In this document: piece by piece, positions 1-9,324 of the stretch
Position numbering within the stretch: position 1 is the stretch's first letter
How the letters are laid out: the number at the start of each line of letters is the position of its first letter
DNA from: Nitrospinaceae bacterium
Lineage (GTDB): Bacteria; UBA8248
Assembly (NCBI GenBank): GCA_018669005.1
Contig: JABJAL010000011.1
Location: 20,550-84,549, forward strand
DNA: 64,000 nt
Direction: 5' to 3'
Notes under the pieces: generated by a model
What the model was told of the DNA's origin: nothing
Seen by the model: only the letters and a program-made list of their open reading frames with translations
The model's database searches: none
Translations under genes and position numbers: made by a program

Positions 1-1
1 G

Positions 2-310
2 GACCGTGATGTTCTGATCGTGGATGATATAGTGGACACGGCTGGGACCTTGACCCAAGGTGCCAAAGCCTTGATGGATGCCGGGGCCAGGCGGGTGTTT
101 GCCACATGTAGCCATCCGGTGCTCTCGGGGCCTGCCATTGATCGGATTAAAAATTCGCCGATCGAGGAGTTGGTCGTTTCCGACACGATTCCGTTGACGG
201 AACAAGGAGCAGCTTGCAGTCAAATTAAAGTAATCTCGGTCGGAACCCTTTTGGCCGAGGCGATTCGCCGCATACATGATGATGAATCCGTGAGTAGCCT
301 TTTTGAATAA
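2..310 (+). CDS. prs: Ribose-phosphate pyrophosphokinase, C-terminal part (5' end outside window)
   Basis: The window opens inside this gene; 102 codons remain. The visible part starts [16 protein letters not shown], which is the phosphoribosyl-binding loop of PRPP synthetase, and it runs through the conserved tail with the [11 protein letters not shown] and VSDTIPL segments. The enzyme makes PRPP from ribose 5-phosphate and ATP for nucleotide, histidine and tryptophan synthesis in the cytoplasm. It is followed after 44 bases by rplY and then pth, the common prs-rplY-pth order. Family identity is clear from the loop and the tail; the N-terminal ATP-binding half cannot be checked here. Confidence 0.95.
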   Translation, partial: DRDVLIVDDIVDTAGTLTQGAKALMDAGARRVFATCSHPVLSGPAIDRIKNSPIEELVVSDTIPLTEQGAACSQIKVISVGTLLAEAIRRIHDDESVSSLFE

Positions 311-354
311 GGTCCTCAACGAATGCCGGGCAAACCGGATTGGAGATAATGAAA

Positions 355-1038
355 ATGGATAATCTTAAGCTCGAAGTAGAGCCGCGCCAGGAAACAGGAA
401 CAAAAGCCGCCCGACGCCTGCGGCGCGAAGGCAAGGTGCCGGGTGTCGTTTACGGAATTCAGGATTCTTCTCCGGTGACGGTCAATCCATCGGAGCTTGA
501 GAAGATTTTTTCCTCGGGTGCGGGTACGAACGCCATTATTCAACTCGATGTCGCGGGCCAGGAAAAAGCTGTGCGTCCCGTCATTGTGAAAGAGCTTCAG
601 CGCGACGCGATGAGCGACCTAATTGTTCATGCCGATTTTCTCGAAATTCGGATGGATGAGAAAATCAGGGTTAGTGTGCCCCTCATCTTGGAAGGCGAAA
701 GCCCTGGCGTAAAGCTCGGTGGTGTACTTTCCACTCTTTTACGCGAGCTTGAGATTGAATGCCTACCGAATGCTATCCCCTCCGAAATTATGGTTGATAT
801 CAGCGCCGTGGAAATTGGTGATGTCATCCATGTACGAGATCTTACGCTTCCGGGCGATGTGGGTTTGATTACAGAGGCGGATGATCCGATCTTCACCGTT
901 ATCACTCCGGTAGAGGAAGAGGAAGAGACTCCCGAGGAGGGCGAAGAGGGCGAGGATGCAGAAGGTGCCGCGCCCGAGGGTGCAGAGGGCGCAGAAGCTG
1001 CTGCCGCCCCGGAAGATGGCGAGAAGAGCGGAGATTAG
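355..1038 (+). CDS. rplY: 50S ribosomal protein L25, long TL5/CTC type
   Basis: Binds 5S rRNA in the large ribosomal subunit. The protein (227 aa) has the N-terminal 5S-binding beta barrel (GTKAARRLRREGKVPGVVYG) followed by the second TL5/CTC domain (about residues 95-185). It ends in a tail of roughly 40 residues made almost only of Glu, Gly, Ala and Asp. I chose the ATG at 355 because a GGAG lies nine bases upstream at 342-345; a TTG at 340 and an ATG at 349 are in frame but have no usable spacing. It sits between prs and pth, as in many bacteria. The acidic tail is low complexity, and its role is unknown. Confidence 0.93.
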   Translation: MDNLKLEVEPRQETGTKAARRLRREGKVPGVVYGIQDSSPVTVNPSELEKIFSSGAGTNAIIQLDVAGQEKAVRPVIVKELQRDAMSDLIVHADFLEIRMDEKIRVSVPLILEGESPGVKLGGVLSTLLRELEIECLPNAIPSEIMVDISAVEIGDVIHVRDLTLPGDVGLITEADDPIFTVITPVEEEEETPEEGEEGEDAEGAAPEGAEGAEAAAAPEDGEKSGD

Positions 1039-1069
1039 CGGAATGCTGGCGGCCTGAACCGGCGAGCCG

Positions 1070-1615
1070 ATGGGACTTTCAAGAGTCATTGTTGGTCTTG
1101 GTAATCCTGGGCCCGAATACGTCTTTACCCGGCACAATCTGGGTTTTTGGGCAGTGGATTTACTCTCGGAGATGTACCGTATCCGGGCAGATAAAAGTGC
1201 AGCGCACTCTTTAGTTGGATACGGTTCGATTCGTGGACACAATATAGCCTTGGTCAAGCCCAAGACCTATATGAACGATTCGGGCAAGGCGGTCAGGGCG
1301 ATTCTCAATTCAGAGGGCCTAGGACCGGAGCACTTGCTCGTCATGCACGATGACATGGATATCGCGCTCGGGCGGGTAAAATTAAAGACATTAGGCGGAG
1401 ACGCCGGCAACAACGGAATTGCTAGCATTATTGAGTCCTTGGGAACCCGCGATTTCGCCCGGCTTCGAATTGGTCTTGGTCCCAGGCCCAGAAATATTGG
1501 CGGGGCAGATTGGGTGCTCTCCGAGTTTCCTGAAGAGCAAATTGAGATTGCACGGGAGGGCGCTCAGCTAGCTGCTGAGCGGGCCGTGGAATGGGTGGTA
1601 TTGAATAAGAAATAG
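1070..1615 (+). CDS. pth: Peptidyl-tRNA hydrolase
   Basis: Cleaves the ester bond of peptidyl-tRNAs dropped from the ribosome and so recycles tRNA. The 181-aa length is normal for bacterial Pth. Visible motifs are the N-terminal GLGNPG with the substrate-binding Asn, TRHNLG with the catalytic His (residue 22), TYMNDSGKAV with the conserved Asn, and the HDDMD loop with the catalytic Asp. One oddity: the E. coli GGHGGHNG loop reads GGDAGNNG here, so the position of E. coli His113 is Asn114, while the adjacent Asn is kept. The gene follows rplY after 31 bases and is probably cotranscribed with it. Confidence 0.95.
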   Translation: MGLSRVIVGLGNPGPEYVFTRHNLGFWAVDLLSEMYRIRADKSAAHSLVGYGSIRGHNIALVKPKTYMNDSGKAVRAILNSEGLGPEHLLVMHDDMDIALGRVKLKTLGGDAGNNGIASIIESLGTRDFARLRIGLGPRPRNIGGADWVLSEFPEEQIEIAREGAQLAAERAVEWVVLNKK

Positions 1616-1709
1616 CATATTCGCTAATTTGGGAACGCGTCTTTAGTTTGCGCGCTCCCTGTTTGGCTCTTTAGCCCGTAATCGAGATCGGGAGGAGGTT
1701 TCAGAAACA

Positions 1710-3704
1710 ATGATTGCATTTTCTAATTGGGCCGCAATTTTCGGAATCGCGGGTCTTGGCTTGGCCGCCGTTATTTACAAGTGGATAGTTGGCCAGCCCG
1801 ACGGTAACGATCTAATGCGGAAACTGGCAGGACAGATCCATGACGGCGCGATGGTTTTCCTTCGCCGGGAATACAAGATCCTTGCTATTTTTGTCGTGGT
1901 TGTATTTCTACTTCTTGCTGCGTTTCTGAATCTCAGCACGGGACTTGCCTTCATCATCGGCGCGCTTTGCTCGGTTATGGCCGGTTTCTTTGGAATGAAG
2001 GCTGCCACGAAGGCGAATGTGGCGACCGCCGCCGCCGCGAACGATAAGGGGCAGGCCGGGGCGCTTTCGATGGCTTTCTACGGCGGGACCGTTATGGGTC
2101 TTTCGGTGGCGAGTCTCGGTCTTCTGGGAGTTGGATTTCTTTTCTGGTACCTCGATGTCCTCAACATTGCCTCGAATGCCAACATCATCACCGGGTTCTC
2201 CATGGGTGCCAGCTCGATTGCACTCTTTGCCCGTGTCGGCGGTGGTATCTTCACCAAGACTGCCGACGTTGGTGCCGACCTTGTGGGTAAGGTAGAGGAG
2301 GATATTCCCGAGGACGATCCGCGAAACCCCGCCGTCATCGCTGACAACGTGGGTGATAACGTGGGCGACGTGGCTGGAATGGGCGCCGACCTTTTCGAGT
2401 CCTATGTAGGTGCTGTGATATCGACCATCTTCATCGGCTCAACGACGGGTGTTCTTCTGGGTACGTCCAACCAAGGGGCGATGGCCCTTGCCATGATTCT
2501 TCCGATGATTGGTCTGGTGGCGTCCGTAATCGGTATCGGTTCGATGAAGATTCTCGCCTCATCGAAGCCGGCCGTGGCACTTCGGACCTCGACGTTCATC
2601 GCGGCTGGAATTTTCGTTGTGCTCGCGTATTTTGTGACAAATGCCATTGGTATCAATATGGGTGTATTCGGTGCCATTGTTCTCGGCTCGGTGGGCGGCA
2701 TCGCCATCGGCATGCTGACCGAGTATTACACTGGAACGGGCACCAAACCTGTAAGCAAAATCATTGACGCCTCTGAAACCGGTGTGGCCACCAACATCAT
2801 CGCCGGCTTCGCGGTTGGCCTCGAAAGCGTGTGCGGCCCGCTCATTGTCATAGCTCTTATCACACTTTTCGCCAACAATATGGCCGGTCTTTACGGTATC
2901 TCGGTCGCGGCAATCGGCATGCTGGCCACTATCGGCATCACAATGTCGGTGGACGCCTATGGGCCCATCGCCGATAACGCTGGCGGCATCTCGGAGATGA
3001 GTAATCTCGGACCCGAGACTCGCGATATTACCGACAGCCTAGACGCCCTCGGAAATACGACGGCGGCCATGGGCAAGGGATTTGCCATCGGCTCGGCGGC
3101 GCTTACGGCGCTGGCTTTTTTCGCGGCCTACACCCAGGCGGCAGATCTGAAACAAATTGACCTTACCAACGCAAGTGTTGTCGCCGGTATGTTGATTGGC
3201 GGCGCTATTCCGTTCGTGATCGGCTCGATGACGATGAGCGCAGTTGGCAGGGCGGCTTTCATCATGATTCAGGAGATTCGTCGCCAGTTCCGCGAGAATC
3301 CCGGCATCATGGAGGGAACTGCGGAGCCTGATAGCGCAAAATGCATTGACATCAGTACGCAGGCGGCGCTCAAGGAGATGGTCCTGCCGAGTGTCACGGC
3401 AGTGGTGGCGCCTATTCTCATCGGTTTCCTGATGGGCAAAGAAGCGCTTGGCGGTATGTTGGCTGGTGCGCTGCTCTCTGGCGTGCTTCTGGCGCTCCTG
3501 ATGGCGAACTCTGGTGGCGCGTGGGACAATGCGAAAAAAGAGATTGAGGATGGCAAACTAGGCGGGAAAGGCTCGGATGCTCACAAGGCATCCGTAGTGG
3601 GCGATACTGTGGGCGACCCGATGAAAGACACCTCGGGTCCCTCGATGAACATCCTCATCAAACTGATGTCCATCGTATCGTTGGTCCTGGCTCCCTTGTT
3701 CTAA
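1710..3704 (+). CDS. hppA: Membrane-bound ion-pumping pyrophosphatase, K+-dependent type
   Basis: An integral membrane pump that couples hydrolysis of inorganic pyrophosphate to export of H+ or Na+ across the inner membrane. At 664 aa with many hydrophobic segments it matches the bacterial family. The pyrophosphate/Mg site is clear: [11 protein letters not shown], then [20 protein letters not shown], and near the C-terminus [15 protein letters not shown]. The diagnostic stretch [10 protein letters not shown] (residues 448-457) has Ala452 and Gly455 where K+-independent enzymes have Lys and Thr. That assigns it to the K+-dependent subfamily, which contains both Na+ and H+ pumps; the transported ion cannot be decided from sight. 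A strong GGGAGGAGG lies just upstream of the ATG. Confidence 0.95.
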   Translation: MIAFSNWAAIFGIAGLGLAAVIYKWIVGQPDGNDLMRKLAGQIHDGAMVFLRREYKILAIFVVVVFLLLAAFLNLSTGLAFIIGALCSVMAGFFGMKAATKANVATAAAANDKGQAGALSMAFYGGTVMGLSVASLGLLGVGFLFWYLDVLNIASNANIITGFSMGASSIALFARVGGGIFTKTADVGADLVGKVEEDIPEDDPRNPAVIADNVGDNVGDVAGMGADLFESYVGAVISTIFIGSTTGVLLGTSNQGAMALAMILPMIGLVASVIGIGSMKILASSKPAVALRTSTFIAAGIFVVLAYFVTNAIGINMGVFGAIVLGSVGGIAIGMLTEYYTGTGTKPVSKIIDASETGVATNIIAGFAVGLESVCGPLIVIALITLFANNMAGLYGISVAAIGMLATIGITMSVDAYGPIADNAGGISEMSNLGPETRDITDSLDALGNTTAAMGKGFAIGSAALTALAFFAAYTQAADLKQIDLTNASVVAGMLIGGAIPFVIGSMTMSAVGRAAFIMIQEIRRQFRENPGIMEGTAEPDSAKCIDISTQAALKEMVLPSVTAVVAPILIGFLMGKEALGGMLAGALLSGVLLALLMANSGGAWDNAKKEIEDGKLGGKGSDAHKASVVGDTVGDPMKDTSGPSMNILIKLMSIVSLVLAPLF

Positions 3705-3788
3705 AAGGGATTCGGGGTGACTATAGAGCGATTTTGATTCGGCCTCGGGGCCCGGGGCATTGTTGTCCGGGCTCTCCCGGTGGTCGGG

Positions 3789-3794
3789 TATAAT
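3789..3794 (+). promoter_or_regulatory. Candidate -10 box (TATAAT) for the rpsF operon
   Basis: A perfect TATAAT stands 80 bases before the rpsF start, in the 169-base gap after hppA. No good -35 hexamer stands at 16-18 bases; the nearest, TTGTCC at 3763-3768, is 20 bases away. The call therefore rests on the -10 box and on its position before the operon. Confidence 0.35.
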
Positions 3795-3873
3795 TGAATA
3801 TGATAGGGTTCTTCGGAACTCCTCGCTCCGGGCAATAGGGTTCCGGGGCCGTTCAGACCGAGAGGAGAAGTAG

Positions 3874-4251
3874 ATGCGTCAGTACGAGACAATGGTGTTG
3901 CTCTCACCCGACCTCGAAGAGGATGCGGTTGAGGAGCAAATTGCCAGGTTCGAGAAGCACATCACAGAAAAAGGCGGCGAAATTCTAGAAGTTGAACGGA
4001 TGGGCAAAAAACGCCTCGCCTACGAGATCAATGATCAGCGCCACGGAATCTATTTCGTCGTCACCTATAAATCTGAAGATGAGATTATCAAAGAGCTTGA
4101 GCGCCAACTCACGCTTGATGAGAATTCGTGGCGGCATATAACCGTTCGAATGGACGAGGCTTTGCTGCGAAAAATTGATAAAAATATTAAAAGCGCCGCC
4201 GCAAGGGCTGAGGCACGCAACAACGGAGATAGCCGCGACGACGACGATTAA
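3874..4251 (+). CDS. rpsF: 30S ribosomal protein S6
   Basis: A component of the platform of the small subunit, where it forms a pair with S18. The protein begins MRQYETMVLLSPDL and contains the typical MGKKRLAYEINDQRHGIYF segment. At 125 aa it has a charged tail ending in DSRDDDD. The start has an AGGAGAAG ribosome site a few bases upstream. It heads the classic rpsF-ssb-rpsR-rplI cluster. Confidence 0.96.
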   Translation: MRQYETMVLLSPDLEEDAVEEQIARFEKHITEKGGEILEVERMGKKRLAYEINDQRHGIYFVVTYKSEDEIIKELERQLTLDENSWRHITVRMDEALLRKIDKNIKSAAARAEARNNGDSRDDDD

Positions 4252-4281
4252 GACCGTTTACCCCATACGAGAGAGTGTGCC

Positions 4282-4731
4282 ATGGCCCAGATGAATCAGG
4301 TTTATCTTAGAGGCAATCTCACGAGAGACCCGGAAAAACGTTTTCTGCCCTCGGGAACGTCGGTGGTCAACTTTGGGTTGGCCGTTAATCGCCGATATCG
4401 CTCAGGAGAAGACTGGAAGGAAGATACCTGCTTCGTCGATATCGTTGTCTTCGGGCGACAGGGCGATTGGACAATGGAAAATTGTAAGAAAGGCAGCCCG
4501 GTACTTGTCGAGGGGCGGCTGAGTTTCAACTCTTGGGAAGCCAAGGATGGCACCAAGCGCAGCAAACATGAGGTTGTGGCCTTCAACGTCCACTTTCTTG
4601 CCCGGCGCGATGAGGGTGGCCAGGGTGTCGGAAACTATGCCCAGGAGGGGCAGTCCTCTGGTGGCTGGTCCGGCGGTGGATCGGATCAAGGTGGCCCGCC
4701 CCCAATGACCGACGACGATATCCCATTTTAG
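4282..4731 (+). CDS. ssb: Single-stranded DNA-binding protein
   Basis: Coats single-stranded DNA in replication, repair and recombination. The OB fold spans about residues 1-110 (NQVYLRGNLTRDPEKRFLPSG at the start). It is followed by a Gly/Gln/Ser-rich linker and the acidic tip DDDIPF that recruits partner proteins. The length (149 aa) is normal. Its position between rpsF and rpsR is widely conserved and fits cotranscription with ribosomal proteins and dnaB. Confidence 0.96.
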   Translation: MAQMNQVYLRGNLTRDPEKRFLPSGTSVVNFGLAVNRRYRSGEDWKEDTCFVDIVVFGRQGDWTMENCKKGSPVLVEGRLSFNSWEAKDGTKRSKHEVVAFNVHFLARRDEGGQGVGNYAQEGQSSGGWSGGGSDQGGPPPMTDDDIPF

Positions 4732-4765
4732 CCTATAGGTAATTAATTAGGTTCTGGAGGAAGAT

Positions 4766-5038
4766 ATGGCATTTGCTCCCAGCCGAAAATTCGGCGACAA
4801 GAAAAAAGGAAAGAAAAAGCGCTTCAATCGTAAGAAGGTCTGCCGCTTCACTGCGGAAGGCGTTGCTTATATCGACTATAAGGATGTGAAAACGCTCAGG
4901 AACATGGTGAGCGAGCGGGGCAAGATTATTCCCCGTCGTGTGACGGGTACATCGGCCCGCTTTCAGCGACAGCTTACGGTCGCTATTAAACGGGCGCGCT
5001 TTATGGCTCTGATGCCCTACACCGTGGACCATTCATAG
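4766..5038 (+). CDS. rpsR: 30S ribosomal protein S18
   Basis: Small-subunit protein that binds S6 and 16S rRNA. The 90-residue product has a basic N-terminal arm ([13 protein letters not shown]), the core [20 protein letters not shown], and the conserved [15 protein letters not shown]. The ATG is preceded by GGAGGAAG. It lies 34 bases after ssb and 17 before rplI in the same operon. Confidence 0.96.
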   Translation: MAFAPSRKFGDKKKGKKKRFNRKKVCRFTAEGVAYIDYKDVKTLRNMVSERGKIIPRRVTGTSARFQRQLTVAIKRARFMALMPYTVDHS

Positions 5039-5055
5039 GGCGAGGAGAGAGAATA

Positions 5056-5691
5056 ATGCGTCTGATTTTAAGAAAAGAAGTTGATGCACTGGGCGATGTA
5101 GGTGATGTGGTCGAGGTCTCTGACGGCTACGGCATGAACCACCTCATACCCCAGGGCTTGGCCATTCACGCCACCGCCAATTCGGTGCGTGCCGCCCAGC
5201 ACGAGCAGATGCTCCGTGATGCACAGATTCAAGCCGCCAAGAGAGGCTCGGAGGAAGAGGCCCAGAAATTCGCTGGTATCGAGTGTGAATTCACCGTCCG
5301 CGCCGGCGAGGATGGCCGGCTCTTTGGCTCGGTTACGAATCGCGATATCGAAGCCGCTCTGGCTGAGAAGGGTCTCGAGGTAAGCCGCCGGAAAATATTG
5401 TTGGAGGAGCCAATCCGTCGCCTGGGCGAGCACTCTGTGCAGATTCGTCTCCACCCCGAGGTGCGAGCTGAGATAAATGTTCTTGTCATCGCGGATGAAT
5501 CTGAGCCCTCGGAGGAGGAAAAAGTTGAGGGTGCGACTGAGGATGCTGAGGCGGCGGCTGATGAAGCCCCTTCCGATGAGGCCCCTGAGGCTGGTGACTC
5601 TGAGGCCCCTGAGGCTGGTGACTCTGAGGCCGGAGACCCCGAGGCTGGGGATGCCGAGTCCGTTGGCGAGGAAAAACCAGTCGAGGCATAA
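5056..5691 (+). CDS. rplI: 50S ribosomal protein L9 with acidic repeat tail
   Basis: Large-subunit protein that helps keep the reading frame. The normal L9 fold is complete within about residues 1-150: MRLILRKEVDALGDVGDVV at the start, then the long helix and the C-terminal globular domain. It is followed by some 60 extra residues, made of Glu/Ala/Asp/Pro with imperfect repeats of the unit EAPEAGDS and EAGDPEAGD. Usual bacterial L9 is about 150 aa, so the tail is an addition. The DNA under the tail is also repetitive (about 5584-5660). The gene closes the rpsF operon and is followed by an intrinsic terminator. Confidence 0.95.
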   Translation: MRLILRKEVDALGDVGDVVEVSDGYGMNHLIPQGLAIHATANSVRAAQHEQMLRDAQIQAAKRGSEEEAQKFAGIECEFTVRAGEDGRLFGSVTNRDIEAALAEKGLEVSRRKILLEEPIRRLGEHSVQIRLHPEVRAEINVLVIADESEPSEEEKVEGATEDAEAAADEAPSDEAPEAGDSEAPEAGDSEAGDPEAGDAESVGEEKPVEA

Positions 5692-5751
5692 TTTTTTTTG
5701 CTGGAGGGGGAATCTCTCTTTGGCTTTGAAATTCCGATACCTACAGTGAGA

Positions 5752-5777
5752 AGGGCTGCTTGAGGGCAGCCCTTTTT
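5752..5777 (+). terminator. Intrinsic terminator after rplI
   Basis: The 8-bp stem AGGGCTGC/GCAGCCCT with a six-base loop is followed by a run of five T. It ends the rpsF-ssb-rpsR-rplI unit and separates it from dnaB. Confidence 0.85.
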
Positions 5778-5921
5778 GCTTGGATTTGACTGTATATATA
5801 GGGATTCCTCTGGTTTTTATGTTTCGCTTTTTAGTGATCTGCGGTACCCTTTAGGGGCTCGATGAGCATCCCTACAAACCGCCCGTAACATGATGTTTCG
5901 TTCTCCTCGGAGCCCTTTTTC

Positions 5922-7352
5922 GTGGAAGCACCCGGTAGTTCCCAGCGTACGGATAATGGCGGCAATCTGCCGCCTCAAAATATCGAGGCAGAGCAGCGTG
6001 TCCTCGGCGCAATTCTGCTCGATGGGGGCGAGGGGGGCACTGTTGCCAATGTCATGGAAGTACTCCGCCCTGAGCACCTCTATCGCCTGAGCCATCGTGT
6101 AATCTACCAGGCGATGATCTCACTTTTCGAGAAAAACGATCCGATCGACATTCTTACCGTCGTCGATGCTTTGAAGAAAATGAGCAAACTCGAGGAGGCT
6201 GGCGGCCCCGAATACGTAGCTCGCCTCTCGGACGATGTTTCTAGTTCGCGAAGGGCCGCCACATACGCCAGGCTGGTCCGTGCCACCGCCCTTCAACGCA
6301 GCCTCATACAAACCTCAAACGCCATTGCCGAGCGCGCCTTCCAGGATTCCGAGGACGTGGACACCCTCATCGACGATGCCGAGCGCGCCATATTTGAAGT
6401 CTCCTCGGACCGTTACGAGCAGAAAATTGGCACCATGAAAGAGATCGTCAAGACCACATTTCCCCATCTTGAGGAGCTTTACGACAAAAAAGAACTCGTC
6501 ACCGGGGTGCCCACTGGTTTTACCGATCTCGACAAGTTGACGAGTGGATTCCAACCCGGTGAACTCATTATTGTTGCGGGGCGGCCCAGCATGGGGAAAA
6601 CAGCCTTTGCCCTTTGTATTGCCGAATACGCGGCGATTAACGCCCGGGTGCCCACTGCTATATTTAGTCTTGAGATGAGTTCTCGTGCACTGGCAATTCG
6701 TATGATGTGTGGGCGCGCGATGGTAAATGCCAAGCAGCTCCAGAGCGGCTACATGCCTGCGCGGAGATGGCCCGATCTCATTCGGGCCGCGGGCGAGTTG
6801 TCCGAATCCCAGATTTTCGTGGACGATTCCACCGAGTCCTCCGCGTTCGACATCCGGGCGAAATGCCGCCGCCTTCAGGCCGACCAGGGCCTCGGTCTTG
6901 TCATCGTCGATTATCTCCAGCTGATTTCTAATCGCACCAGCGGCGGTCGCTATGAAAGTCGCCAGCTTGAGATCAGCGAGATCACCCGAAGTCTCAAAGG
7001 AATGGCCAAGGAGTTGGATCTCCCCGTTGTGGCGTTGAGTCAGCTTTCTCGCGCCGTTGAATCGAGAGAGGGCAAGCGCCCCGGTCTCGCCGATCTACGC
7101 GAGTCTGGTTCCATCGAGCAGGATGCCGATCTCGTGGCCCTGCTTTATCGCGAGGATTACTACGACCGGGAGTCTGACAAAAAGGGCGAGGCCACGGTCA
7201 TAGTTGCAAAGCAGAGAAACGGCCCCACCGATGACGTTCAGCTCAGGTTTTTCCAGGATTACACACGCTTCACCAACCTGGACACTTTTCACGAAGGCTC
7301 CCCGGTTCCCGCCGCCGAGGTTTTTGAAGAAGAGGAGGAGGTGGGCTTTTGA
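5922..7352 (+). CDS. dnaB: Replicative DNA helicase DnaB
   Basis: Hexameric 5'-3' helicase of the replication fork. The 476-aa protein has the N-terminal dimerisation domain beginning PPQNIEAEQRVLGAIL and the RecA-like C-terminal motor. Visible motifs are Walker A GRPSMGKT, FSLEMSS, Walker B VIVDYLQLI, the ALSQLSRAVE loop and the DLRESGSIEQDADLV segment. No intein is present. The start is a GTG, chosen because the family N-terminus begins soon after it; no upstream in-frame ATG fits. It ends in a TTGA overlap with alr. Confidence 0.95.
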   Translation: MEAPGSSQRTDNGGNLPPQNIEAEQRVLGAILLDGGEGGTVANVMEVLRPEHLYRLSHRVIYQAMISLFEKNDPIDILTVVDALKKMSKLEEAGGPEYVARLSDDVSSSRRAATYARLVRATALQRSLIQTSNAIAERAFQDSEDVDTLIDDAERAIFEVSSDRYEQKIGTMKEIVKTTFPHLEELYDKKELVTGVPTGFTDLDKLTSGFQPGELIIVAGRPSMGKTAFALCIAEYAAINARVPTAIFSLEMSSRALAIRMMCGRAMVNAKQLQSGYMPARRWPDLIRAAGELSESQIFVDDSTESSAFDIRAKCRRLQADQGLGLVIVDYLQLISNRTSGGRYESRQLEISEITRSLKGMAKELDLPVVALSQLSRAVESREGKRPGLADLRESGSIEQDADLVALLYREDYYDRESDKKGEATVIVAKQRNGPTDDVQLRFFQDYTRFTNLDTFHEGSPVPAAEVFEEEEEVGF

Positions 7353-8566
7353 CCGCCCCTCTCCCGCATCCCGCTCTCGGAGAATATTCCACGGAATCTC
7401 GCCCCACAGTCGCCTTTGTTGATTTGGTTGCGCTCGCAGATAATTTTAAATGTCTTGACGATTTGATAGGTACAGGGCGCGAAGTGCTCGCCGTGGTCAA
7501 GGCCGAGGCATACGGCCACGGCGCTCCGGAGGCTGCCGCCGCTTTTGTTGGTGCGGGAGCCCGCTGGCTCGCTGTAGCAACGGTGGAGGAGGGAGAGGCC
7601 CTAATCGGGGGCTCGGCCCCCGGTCTGCTCGACGAGGTCCGTGTTTTGGTAATGAGCGGCGCTCTGCCCCAACTGGCTTCCCGAATTGCTTCGGGTGGTT
7701 TTGAGGCTGTGGTCTGGGATATGGCCCAGGCCGAAGCGCTGGCGGCTGCTGCTACCTCTGCGGGGCGCCTCGCGAGGGTTCATGTGAAAATCGACTCGGG
7801 GATGCACCGCTTGGGAATCCCGCCGGGAGAGGCGCCTGATTTTTTCAGGCGGCTTGGCGATATGGCGGGCGTCGAGGCCACCGGCTTAATGAGCCATCTG
7901 GCCCAGGCCGATGAAGAGGGGGGTGGTGAGCCCACGCGAGAGCAATTCGCGATTGTCCGTGCTTTGATGAGTGAGCTTGAGGCCGACGGATTACTGCCTC
8001 CCACAATTCATACGGCGAATAGCGCAGGGGGCATTTCCTACCCTGATGCGCCGGGCACGCTGGTCAGATGCGGTATCGCGCTTTATGGCTGTCCTCCGCA
8101 AGGGGAGGGTGGTGCCCCTCTTCGAGCCGCGTTGACACTCAAGAGCGCGCTCATTCAGATCAAGGATGTTCCGGCGGGTGAGGCCATTGGCTACGGCGGC
8201 ACCTGGCGTATGAAAAAGCCGGGACGCATCGCGGTCGTTCCTGTCGGATATGCGGATGGATATCCGAGAATTTTATCGAGCCGGGCCGATGTTCTTGTGC
8301 GCGGACAGAGGGTGCCTATCGCCGGACGGGTGTCGATGGATATGATCACCGTCGATGTGAGTGAAATTGAGGATGCTGTGGTGGGCGATGAGGTGATTTT
8401 GATCGGTACGCAGGGGGATGAGACAATCCCCTGCGAGGCGCTAGCCACCCTTTCCCACACGATTACCTACGAGATATTATCGAGGCTGGGACACAGGGTC
8501 CCCCGGGTGTTTTTTGAGGCGGGTGGCGTTGCAGGGCACAGGATTATTGGAGGCGGGGTGGTTTGA
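7349..8566 (+). CDS. alr: Alanine racemase
   Basis: A pyridoxal-phosphate enzyme that converts L- to D-alanine for peptidoglycan. The PLP lysine is in VVKAEAYGHG (Lys51). The second catalytic base is the Tyr of IGYGGTW in the C-terminal beta domain, and the SMDMITVDVS motif follows. The length of 405 aa is slightly above average because of about 15 extra N-terminal residues. The start is a TTG that overlaps the dnaB stop as TTGA, which implies translational coupling. The next gene begins with the same kind of junction. Confidence 0.93.
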   Translation: MTAPLPHPALGEYSTESRPTVAFVDLVALADNFKCLDDLIGTGREVLAVVKAEAYGHGAPEAAAAFVGAGARWLAVATVEEGEALIGGSAPGLLDEVRVLVMSGALPQLASRIASGGFEAVVWDMAQAEALAAAATSAGRLARVHVKIDSGMHRLGIPPGEAPDFFRRLGDMAGVEATGLMSHLAQADEEGGGEPTREQFAIVRALMSELEADGLLPPTIHTANSAGGISYPDAPGTLVRCGIALYGCPPQGEGGAPLRAALTLKSALIQIKDVPAGEAIGYGGTWRMKKPGRIAVVPVGYADGYPRILSSRADVLVRGQRVPIAGRVSMDMITVDVSEIEDAVVGDEVILIGTQGDETIPCEALATLSHTITYEILSRLGHRVPRVFFEAGGVAGHRIIGGGVV

Positions 8567-9324
8567 GCGCAAAGACAAAGATTGAAATCAAGGGAGTCGA
8601 AAAATCCTTCGGCGACATTAAAGTCCTTCGGGGTGTCGATCTTGAAATCCGGGAGGGTGATATCACTGTCATCATCGGACGGAGCGGGGAGGGGAAAAGT
8701 GTGCTTCTAAAGCACATTATCGGGCTCCTGCGGCCAGACCGAGGGGAGGTTTGCATCGACGGTGAGAATATTTCTGTCTTGCGGGGTGCTGAGCTCAACC
8801 GTATTCGCTCAAAATTCGGCATGTTGTTCCAGAGTGCCGCTCTCTTTGATTCGATGACGGTGGGCGAGAACGTGGCTTTTCCATTAAAAGAGCACACCCA
8901 GCTTTCCGGTGCCGAAATAGCCGAGCGGGTGAGCGAAAAACTACATCTCGTGGGGCTCGATGGCATCGAGGGGCGGATGCCCTCCCAGCTTTCGGGTGGA
9001 ATGCAAAAACGAGTGGGGCTGGCGCGAGCGATTGTCCGAGAGCCCGAAATTCTTCTTTACGATGAACCGACGACAGGCCTGGACCCGATACTCTCGGACT
9101 CCATCGACCGACTAATAGTCCATATGGAGCAGTCCATCGACATCACTTCGGTCGTGATCAGCCATGACATCAAAAGCGCGCTTGAGTATGCGCACTCTGT
9201 GGCCATGCTCCACGAAGGAAAAATCATTGCTCACGGAACCCCCCAGGAGATCATGGCCGAGGAGGATCCCATCGTTCGTCAATTTATCGCGGGAACCGCC
9301 GAGGGCCCGATACAGGTCGTATGA
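8563..9324 (+). CDS. mlaF: ABC transporter ATP-binding protein, MlaF-like
   Basis: An ATPase subunit of the family that drives phospholipid or other lipid transport with an MlaE permease and MCE proteins. Motifs are Walker A GRSGEGKS (39-46), signature LSGGMQKRV, Walker B ILLYDEPTTGLDP (Asp167/Glu168) and the switch His in VVISHDIKSAL. The GRSGEGKS and LSGGMQKR spellings are typical of MlaF/Ttg2A. The TTG start overlaps the alr stop and has GGAGG-like sequence 5 to 14 bases upstream. No permease or MCE gene is adjacent: the neighbours are alr and tgt, so its partners must be elsewhere. MlaA, of the same pathway, is at 58.6-59.3 kb. Confidence 0.8.
   Translation: MSAKTKIEIKGVEKSFGDIKVLRGVDLEIREGDITVIIGRSGEGKSVLLKHIIGLLRPDRGEVCIDGENISVLRGAELNRIRSKFGMLFQSAALFDSMTVGENVAFPLKEHTQLSGAEIAERVSEKLHLVGLDGIEGRMPSQLSGGMQKRVGLARAIVREPEILLYDEPTTGLDPILSDSIDRLIVHMEQSIDITSVVISHDIKSALEYAHSVAMLHEGKIIAHGTPQEIMAEEDPIVRQFIAGTAEGPIQVV

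Noticed and set aside
763..1263. 166-codon frame on the minus strand
   Set aside because: It lies across the ends of rplY and pth, has no ribosome site and no recognisable domain; it is a shadow of the plus-strand genes.
3741..3776. Intrinsic terminator after hppA
   Set aside because: A GCCCGG/CCGGGC stem is present but no T run follows, and the loop is long.
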